This document shows, in pieces, positions 57,601 through 64,000 of a stretch of 64,000 nt of DNA. Each line of letters begins with the position of its first letter. Position 1 is the first letter of the stretch. The position numbers and the translations under genes were made by a program. The DNA lies in NCBI RefSeq assembly GCF_963422355.1, contig NC_085093.1:7653618-7717617 (forward strand), in the 5' to 3' direction. The DNA is from Corticium candelabrum. Its lineage: Eukaryota; Porifera; Homoscleromorpha; Homosclerophorida; Plakinidae. The notes beneath the pieces are model-generated. The model did not search any database and was not told the origin of the DNA. It saw only the letters and a list, made by a program, of their open reading frames with translations.

Positions 57601-60600
57601 TAGCGAAAATATATTTTGGGGGTTGAACATTGTTGTTTAATATCACCCACTAGTTAGGTGGCCACATCATGAAGGAATTTGCAACTGCCAGCTGTGTTCG
57701 TGGCCATCACATTTCCCTAACATAGTGGTCTCCAACTACTGTATTGATGAAGAATTGCAGTGTCAGCACAAAGAACGTGACCAGGATGACTTCTGCTTCA
57801 TTGATAGCTTCAACTGCATCATTCTCTTGTGTGTCCTTCTTGCTAGGCAGGTATAAGCACAACAAATGGTAAGCAGGGATTACAATCCTGTGGTCTCATC
57901 CGTTTGACAAACTGCCACCTCACCATTAGACATCTGATCCAAGTGGGTAATGACGTCAACATATCCCGGTGGACAAATTAATGGCAAATTTTAAATTGGC
58001 ACACACTAAAATATGCCAATCTGCCAAAATGCAAATTCCTACTAGCAGATGCTGAATCAGTTGCAACCAACAGTTGCTCTGACTCGTCAACAAAGTAGTC
58101 CAATACTTCAAAATAAGGCATTCCTAGACGGTTTGTTTTGAACATCCCGGATGTGCAAGTTCTTAGCGAAAACAGTCGCTTTCTTGAACTATAGTTTTTA
58201 AACGCGTTTAAGCTAAACTAGTTTAAGGTGCAGCTAGTGGAAACACAGTCCTACCTACCTACATCTACCTATACACAGGCAATGCAGTTAAAGGATTGGC
58301 TTCAAATTATGCACATTCTTACGGAAAGTCTTCTTTTGATTCTCAAATTTAAGTTGCTGCCCATAGTGGCAATGCCTACGAGTAGGATGGCATCCAATGC
58401 CTTGTAAGACAATATACAGCTGTAGAAATCAGAAAGTGTGCAAAAAAAGAGGTATGAGGGATTCAAAGTTGTCAGTGCAGATATGCTACAATGCCCAGTG
58501 TTGTTATACAATAGCACAATCAAATCAAAACTGTGCTTCTAAATCTGTAAAAAACTTTAGAAAAAAAGAAACACTCACTTTATACCACTACCTTCAACCA
58601 TCACAACATGTAATCATCATGACAATAAACTACCATACAAGAACAATAGTTTAGCTATAACAGTAAGGCCTGATAAGGTAATCTACCCAATAATCAACTC
58701 TTATGGGTGCAGAAATGAGTTTGCCTTATGTTGAGTATGACTATATCTTGAACTGTGCCTCTGAAGCAGCTCAACTTCTAAAAACATTGCCAAGTGCCTT
58801 AAGCCTGGTTCACAATGTCTGCCGGAGAGCAACCTGTTCCATTCCAGCCAACCACATCAAAGACACTGCTCCAGCCGTACAACAGCCAGATTGCTTACCG
58901 GAGTGGTACCAGACGGATAGAATAGATTCTATTTTGTCCTGTCCAACCAAAAGTTGCCACACTGTAACAGAAAGTGATGCAAACGTGGCACCCAATTAGC
59001 AACATTTAAAATGGCACAATTGGCACATGCAATTGCACTGTAAACAATGAACGTTTCCTCTTTTTTTTTCCTCATAACTTTGTTACAGCAGTAACGCCAC
59101 AACAAACACTAAAGAAGCTTTTTTCTTCATCACGCATGTCCATTCTGATTTGTCAAATGATGATGATTGTGTATAGCACGGAAGGAGGTGCTAAATTGTG
59201 AACACTAACTGGATGGAGGGGCACAGCTGTCCCGCAGAGTCTGACACGTCTCCGATAGATGTTGTGAACCAGTCTTTAAGAGTTCTACTTCTGCTTGAGC
59301 TCACATACAGAATTAAAAACCATCACCAAACAGCACTTTGAAGCACATGAAAACACTGTTTTAACCACACAAAATGCATTTTGACAAAAATATTTCATGT
59401 GATTCACAAACAGATTCTGAAAATAAGGTATCACATGTTCATTGTTTGTATAACCTGACTCACAAAAAGCTAGTTAAGTGCTTCATCTTGATTAACATAA
59501 GAATATAGAGTTTGTTGTACGTATTCACATACTTCCAGGCTGTTGGTTAAAGTAAGATTACATTTGAAACCTTAAATTTTGTAATATAATTAGGAGCCAA
59601 AAGGATCAACCTACATAATATCTGGAGTGTGTCCTGTAATGCAATGCTTGAGATCTTAGTATTTAACAGTCACAACACCACATTATTACTCGTTTGTACC
59701 TTCAAAAGTTCATAGTATACTTTCCCTGAACAAAACAAGAGCTTCTTCACATCATCATCACAAGGTATGCTGCCATCTGGAATTACTCTCTTGAAAAATG
59801 TACCTGTTTCAAGCAAAACAAGCTGTAACTGCACATAGAAAGTCAAAAACATGCAGCTTTAATCAAACCTGGTGTCATATCATCAAAAGATGATCTGGCT
59901 TCTGGTAATCGCAACAAACTCTTGGGAGTCATGATAATCAACTAAAAATATATACATTTAATACGCAACCAAAAGTGCATAATATTTGTGAAACATTGTA
60001 CAGGTTTCCGAAAAGGAAATGCTAGTTGCCTGCGAAGAACGTGAAAGTAGTTAGCTGGAGTTGTACAGTTGGAAACCTGTAATTTCCTGAATGTCATTAC
60101 ATTACAAGAATTGTGCTGAAAGATCTTACAATCCAATTTGCCTCTTTCAGTTGCTTCACCTCAAACTGATCATTCAAGGGCTACAAACACAAAAATGTAC
60201 ACAATACATTACAAAAACTTGCAAAGACAAACGGGAAATATTTCTGCATCATCGTTTGACATTTGAAGAAATCTCTCTAGCCGTGCACTGGAATGTTCTG
60301 GTCCCTGCACACACACTTAAAGTTACAAAAGACATTAAGAAGACCAAGAGATCAAGTAACATCACCATGCCCTCATAACCATGCGGCAGTAAAACCACAA
60401 GCCCATTCTGTCTAATCCACTTGTCTTGTCCACAGCTAAGAAACTGGTCAATTATGCACTGCAAAGCCATCACATTTCACAGGCAGCAAGTCAGCAAGAA
60501 AATAAAGTTTGCCTGAGCCGTGTTGTTGAAATCTCCAAACTGAGCTTCCCAACACACCAAAGACTGAGGACTAGCATGACTAAAGCCCAATTCAAATCCT

Positions 60601-62474
60601 GAATACAAGCCAGTCAAATCATCAGCCAAATCTTTGAACTCAATAATATATAAATACCCAGCACGGCATACTCTGACAAAGAACTATTGCATACAGTGTA
60701 AGCAGCTTGATCAGGGTAAAAAAGATGCTCAAACGGATTGTGTGTAATTGTGTCTTTTTTCTGATCATGTAATAAATGATGTCGATGGCTAAAGCACAAT
60801 CCAATCTACTTGAATCAATAGATACATAAATCAATAGACAATGTAAAAACCTGAAGGTTCCTCTTTCAACATCCTGCCCACTCAGCCTAACATGGACACC
60901 ATCCTTCAGTAAAGAACCAAAAGCCATGCCTTCACCTAATGCCCAGTCTACTCGACGAAAATCAATCATCTCCTGGCGATGCTTGAGAACTCGCTTTATT
61001 CCTAAGACACAAATCAAAATAAACGGCATCTTAGAGATAGCCCCGCATGTTAGTTTGTTAGTTTACACATTACACAGACATAACTGCTACATACAATCGT
61101 GTCAGTAATCCAAACATTTTGGGACCCGGCCCAGTTCATAACGTTGAATATTTCTGATAACTGATGATAACTCGCCTGACATACAAACAGGTGTCCCTGT
61201 GCCTCCAAGGCTGCCCATGTGCGCTCATTTAAACTGAATACATGCATACTGAACAACAATTGCACAAGACCCAAACTTGACTGCACTCTGTAAGGTAATG
61301 AGAACGTAGTTTACCATATAATGTTACTAAAACTTGACATTACACCTTGCTGTGCATGTGCATAACAGTTCAGAGTGCATAATTCTAGGTGATATCCGAG
61401 GTACTCCGTGTTCTGTTATCTGATGCGTTTGGTTATCTGAGGTGTTCGAATAACTAGCGTTCAGATAACCGACATCCAACTGTAATATACAATAGAAATC
61501 ACCTCCATGTAATGTAAAGTCATCACCAGGTTCACAGCTCATTGCCTGACCAATACGAGTCAACACGGATTCCTCCACTCCTGTAGATCGCAATGGTTTC
61601 AATTCTGGTTGAGTAATACTAAAGCCTTATAGACACCTGCATTAGAGATAATACAAAATTTCAATAACCACATTTTGTCACCTTCCCATGGTGAGTCTAG
61701 CCAATGCTCTACTTTATTCGATGGAGTATGTCTAGCTGTCTGAAAACTATCTTCACATATTTTCTCATACTTGGCAACTTCTTCCTGCAAAAAGGAGATC
61801 AAGTTTGTATCATGACTGCATGCTTCTACAGCCTCCATTCACAGTCACTTGATATTCTTCTTCAGACACTATGCCTGCTGCCAATAATTTGTCCTTGTAG
61901 ACATCAAGACTTTTTCGATGTTTTTCTATTTTCTGGTACATAAGTGGCTGTGTGAGTTTTGGTTCATCTGACTCATTGTGCCCATTCCGTCGATAACAGA
62001 CCTAATACAAGGTACGCTTTAATTAGCAGACAGAAAACTACACATCACATACCAAGTCTATGACAACATCTTTATGATATTCTTTGCGCCACCGAGATGC
62101 CACATGGCACACTTTCATCACAGCCTCAACTTCATCCGCATTCACATGAAAAATTGGTGCATTCACTACCTAAGGCAACAGTGCCTTGTTACGTTATAGC
62201 TTCTTCCATTTCTGTTTCTTCCATGCCCTTACCTTTGCCACATCCGTACAGTAAGGAGAAGATCGAGCTACACGTGGATCAGTTGTAAAGCCAATCTGCA
62301 GAAACTAATACTTTTCAAATACTAATAGAAAGTACGACATCTTACCTGATTGTTCACAACGATGTGAATTGTACCATGTGTTGTGTAGTGGGGCAAATCA
62401 CTCAAATGAAACGTCTCATACACAACACCTTGACCAGCAAAAGCAGCATCGCCATGCAACAGTATGCTCATTGT
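49622..62474 (-). CDS. OGDH: 2-oxoglutarate dehydrogenase E1 subunit, 3' part, 18 exons
   Basis: This mitochondrial thiamine-diphosphate enzyme decarboxylates 2-oxoglutarate in the TCA cycle. Exons (minus strand): 62474-62346, 62295-62233, 62169-62053, 62001-61849, 61784-61682, 61625-61503, 61001-60851, 60788-60658, 60598-60513, 60458-60366, 60304-60233, 60180-60130, 60076-60002, 59941-59869, 59803-59700, 50052-49999, 49941-49787, 49721-49622. They join in phase to 610 aa plus stop, matching the C-terminal 60% of the usual ~1000-aa protein. Visible: [12 protein letters not shown] to [13 protein letters not shown] (GD...NN cofactor motif, residues ~5-50), [22 protein letters not shown]-like [63 protein letters not shown] and the end [32 protein letters not shown] favours OGDH over DHTKD1. 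Earlier exons are not visible before 64000. Confidence 0.95.
50075..50137. repeat. (CA)n/(CACG)n microsatellite
   Basis: (CA)n, then (CACG)n, then (CA)n, immediately upstream of the OGDH exon 50052-49999. Confidence 0.92.
50155..50520 (-). repeat. tRNA-headed SINE candidate
   Basis: The minus strand begins GTTACAGCTCAGTTGGTTAG (A-box-like) at about 50518 and has GCAGGTTTGCAATTTC (weak B box) about 50 bases on. A non-coding body of about 300 bp follows, ending near the microsatellite at 50137. The head resembles 34912-34990. Flanks are CA/CTCA microsatellites. It is a candidate only, since I cannot count further copies. Confidence 0.45.
50521..50745. repeat. (CTCA)n and (CA)n/(CACG)n microsatellites
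   Basis: CACTCACTCACTCACT at 50520-50541 and CA/CACG repeats at about 50680-50739. Confidence 0.85.
50776..52860 (-). mobile_element. R2/R4-type LINE with RT, CCHC and restriction-like endonuclease regions
   Basis: RT (52839-51913, one 308-aa frame): [32 protein letters not shown] and [11 protein letters not shown] (catalytic YMDD). Then a frame at 51916-51497, and at 51540-51319 the CCHC motif [18 protein letters not shown] with [16 protein letters not shown]. The last frame (51318-50896) has [10 protein letters not shown] and [20 protein letters not shown], the RPD...D pattern of restriction-like endonucleases, and [12 protein letters not shown]. Two frame changes break it. The 5' end is truncated near 52860; the 3' end is near 50798 (minus strand GAGCACGACATAATT). 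It lies in sense orientation in the OGDH intron and is the best copy of the family also found at 21.3-22.3 and 26.0-26.6 kb. Confidence 0.83.
52861..53950. other. OGDH intron stretch without recognised content
   Basis: Short open frames only. None carries a motif I can name. Confidence 0.4.
53955..54175 (-). pseudogene. CENPB/pogo-type transposase trace (DNA-binding region)
   Basis: The minus strand reads [20 protein letters not shown], the pattern of the second helix-turn-helix of CENPB/pogo-type transposases (FPxLExxLxxWxxxxRxxGF). It is preceded in neighbouring frames by LEDLRKD and a basic stretch. Stops flank it on both sides. This is a short remnant and the assignment rests on one motif. 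Confidence 0.42.
54176..54950. other. OGDH intron stretch with (GT)n at 54561-54608
   Basis: Apart from the (GT)n microsatellite, no feature is recognised. Confidence 0.5.
54953..55127. repeat. Hairpin MITE-like inverted repeat
   Basis: Left arm: GTGTACACTAGCC, CTAGGCCTTCCT, TTTTGGTGGTCCTTC and GAGGATAGCAA. Right arm has their complements in order (TTGCTATCCTTG, GAAGGACCACCAAAA, GGAAGGCCTAG and GGCTACGTGTACAC). Arms are about 80 bp with a loop of about 12 bp. No coding capacity, typical of a fold-back or MITE. Confidence 0.8.
55128..57005. other. OGDH intron stretch without recognised content
   Basis: AT-rich. Contains no motif, inverted repeat or coding trace that I can support. Confidence 0.4.
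57010..57440. repeat. Pogo-like MITE candidate
   Basis: GTACACTCATACCTCCCTAAT at the left end (57014 on) is the approximate reverse complement of ATTAGGAAGGTTCGAGTGTAC at the right end (57410-57430). Inner parts carry TCCGGATT and TCTAGGGAGGTGTCTGGAT, like the TCCGGA-rich ends of pogo/Tigger elements. No transposase is inside. Confidence 0.45.
57441..59699. other. OGDH intron stretch without recognised content
   Basis: No conserved coding sequence seen. Some dispersed repeat sequence is likely, but I cannot name it. Confidence 0.35.
60459..60512 (-). other. GC-AG intron in OGDH
   Basis: The conserved junction [15 protein letters not shown] requires donor CAG|GCAAAC and acceptor TTTGCAG (minus strand). 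No alternative GT is close by. The intron is 54 bp. Confidence 0.82.
61350..61485. repeat. Pogo/Tigger-like repeat fragment in an OGDH intron
   Basis: The minus strand has TACAGTTGGATGTCGGTTATC, CGAACACCTCAGATAACC and CATCAGATAACAG, i.e. repeated GTTATC/CAGATAAC words like those at pogo/Tigger ends. It lies in the 501-bp intron 61002-61502, which is otherwise unremarkable. Confidence 0.4.
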
Positions 62475-62541
62475 CTAACACACAAACATGTTAGCTGCAT
62501 AGCAGTAGTATATAACTCAATGCCAACTACCATAAAAAACT

Positions 62542-62588
<47 letters not shown>

Positions 62589-63250
62589 AAGCATGCACTT
62601 GTGAGCTATTTTTCCATAATTGCAAGTGTCATTTCTGCTGAACTGAGTACGTATGTGTATTACAACAAAGTGCAAAGTAAAAGTGTTTTATTCTGTCAAT
62701 GTTGTAATAGCTTAAAAGGTAACTGCCACAAATCAAAAATTCTTTTACCTTGCCAATTGATGGTTCTAGTACTCTACATTACATAAAAGAGTTTCAACTT
62801 TTCACATAAAGCAGGGTCTAAAGTCATACAAGACTCTTAAGCACAATGCAAGTAATGTATAAATTCCCACCACATCTCAAAGTCCAAGGCAGAGTTATAA
62901 TCCTTAGATTATAATTGTGATCACGATTCTTCTGAAGGCTTGTCAAGTAAAGATACAAGTTTCATCATCATCTCAATTGTAGAATGAGAAAGATCTCCAA
63001 GAGGTCGATGAGCCATACAGGTTTAACCTCAGTGATACGATCTCTGTAGCTGAGAGATTACCTCAGAAGTCAACAAGAAGAAGACCAGAGTGCCCAGTAA
63101 TAGCTTTTTACAATAGTAAAATCAGAAAACATGACTGAACAACCAGCAATTATATCTGGGTAGCCTTGATCTAACAAATAAAACTGTAAAACTTGTATAC
63201 TTGTCCTGAGCTAAATGCTTGTTTGCTCAGTTTTGTTTCTTGCAATTCTC
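62475..63250. other. OGDH upstream intron with (GT)n at 62545-62588
   Basis: No further OGDH exon is recognisable up to 64000, so this intron exceeds 1.5 kb. A (GT)n run is the only clear feature. Confidence 0.5.
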
Positions 63251-63264
63251 TTTTCTTCGTGTAG

Positions 63265-63431
63265 GCTCCACATTGTTGACATCTTCATGAATGGAGGCGT
63301 GCGTGCAACAACTCACTCAAATTGCCAAACAGTTCTCAGATCTGAAATTTGCTCTTCTAGAACCAGGCCAAGCACCTCAAACAATCACTCTCAAAGTGAC
63401 TGCTGCGATACTGTCCAAATGGTTGGACCAC
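63265..63431 (+). other. Possible exon of an unidentified plus-strand gene
   Basis: After a pyrimidine-rich acceptor-like GTGTAG (63265), an ATG at 63291 opens 47 codons beginning MEACVQQLTQIAKQFSDL and ending KWLDHF, followed by an exact donor GTAAGC at 63437. The codon content looks protein-like, but I recognise no family. An AATAAA lies at 63701. It would sit inside an OGDH intron on the opposite strand. Confidence 0.22.
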
Positions 63432-63444
63432 TTCAGTAAGCTGT

Positions 63445-64000
63445 TGTCTTCCCATTTCTTTTGCAACTGTGGATGTCTCGAAACTGAAAACTGCTAACTC
63501 TTCAATAGCAAAAGTTAGTATCCTTCAGCTGCGCAATACTGTACCATTCTTTTTCACAGGCTTCGTTAAGACCTACTAACAACTTCAATGCCTTTATGCA
63601 TTATTTTTTAGTGTGAAAGTATTCTTGTATGACATGCACTCAGCACCACTCCTTTACCACCAGTTGAAGAACAGGAAGTGACTTTGACCTTCTATATACA
63701 ATAAAGACGCAACTGGAAAATCCACCCCATTTTCTGCGACGTATGTATCTAGAACAATCAATTGCCAACATAAAACAAATTTTTATTTTTTTATGGCAGT
63801 TACCCTTTAATTAAAGATTTCTTGCAAATTGACCTTATCTCTACTTGTGTCAGTTTTCCTGCTACATTTCTTTCAAATGGTACAACAGACCCCACTAAAT
63901 ATGCTTGTTGCTTGTTGCCTTTATCAGTTGTTTGTTGCCTTTACCAGTAGCAAAGTGTCTTAAAACGTGTTCACACCGACATCTGAACTAACTATGATTA
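63445..64000. other. Right edge of the window, nothing recognised
   Basis: AT-rich, with an AATAAA near 63700 and a short TTGTTGCCTTTA duplication near 63910-63945. No gene supported. Confidence 0.35.

Larger units (their letters stand above)
50053..59699 (-). other. 9.6-kb OGDH intron with repeats
   Basis: Joins the exon ending VYYELLK to [18 protein letters not shown] in phase. All other OGDH introns are 50-65 bp except one of 501 bp. Contents are listed separately: microsatellites, SINE candidate, LINE, transposase trace, hairpin and pogo-like repeat. Confidence 0.9.

Noticed and set aside
49622..62474. The OGDH-like gene as DHTKD1
   Set aside because: The [14 protein letters not shown] segment and the C-terminal [18 protein letters not shown] end fit OGDH better than DHTKD1.
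1..64000. A defence island, operon or other undescribed multi-gene system
   Set aside because: Introns, LTRs and metazoan gene families dominate. No cluster of intact unknown ORFs is present, and every long frame outside dynein and OGDH falls in a transposon or a microsatellite.

Overview
This is animal (metazoan) nuclear DNA. It carries the 3' parts of two spliced housekeeping genes and a dense set of broken, often nested transposable elements. Nothing looks bacterial, and I see no rRNA, functional tRNA or CRISPR array. Most introns are only 50-85 bp. The elements are varied (Ty3/gypsy of two architectures, DIRS/Ngaro-like, Crypton-like, Helitron-like, several LINEs, hairpin MITEs). This fits an invertebrate, and a sponge is my best guess, but that is inference from gene style and repeats and not from a marker gene.

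Host genes. (1) On the plus strand, 13045-33088 holds the last 34 exons (about 1880 aa) of an axonemal outer-arm dynein heavy chain of the DNAH5/DNAH8 type. It runs from just before AAA4 to the stop codon, and every exon joins in phase with no internal stop. (2) On the minus strand, 49622-62474 holds the last 18 exons (610 aa) of the 2-oxoglutarate dehydrogenase E1 subunit (OGDH), again in phase throughout. The two genes converge, with about 16.5 kb of transposon remains between their stop codons. Each has mostly tiny introns but one huge one (11.5 kb in the dynein gene, 9.6 kb in OGDH) that has been invaded by repeats.

Mobile elements, left to right. Gypsy A (2845-12942, minus) has about 100-bp LTRs and is split between gag and pol by a block holding a hairpin MITE and a DIRS/Ngaro-like tyrosine-recombinase retrotransposon (about 7330-12060). 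The large dynein intron contains 3' fragments of an R2/R4-type LINE, a Crypton-like (DUF3504) fragment, a Helitron-like end and gypsy D (26964-31063, plus, 103-bp LTRs). Downstream of the dynein gene lie a LINE fragment (33345-34640) and a long compound microsatellite. Two further gypsy elements follow: B (35913-43723, minus) and C (44127-49334, minus). In both, integrase lies upstream of reverse transcriptase, the Ty1/copia-like order known from the Gmr1-like group. The 5' LTR of B is itself cut by a LINE fragment and by a second insertion carrying a Helitron-like end. The OGDH giant intron contains an R2/R4-type LINE (50776-52860), a tRNA-headed SINE candidate, hairpin and pogo-like remnants and microsatellites.

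The most notable points are the two integrase-first gypsy elements, the recoverable insertion order of the nested elements, hairpin-forming repeats with a compensatory change in the DIRS/Ngaro-like 3' region, and three GC-AG introns supported by conserved protein sequence. I did not find a convincing undescribed host system.
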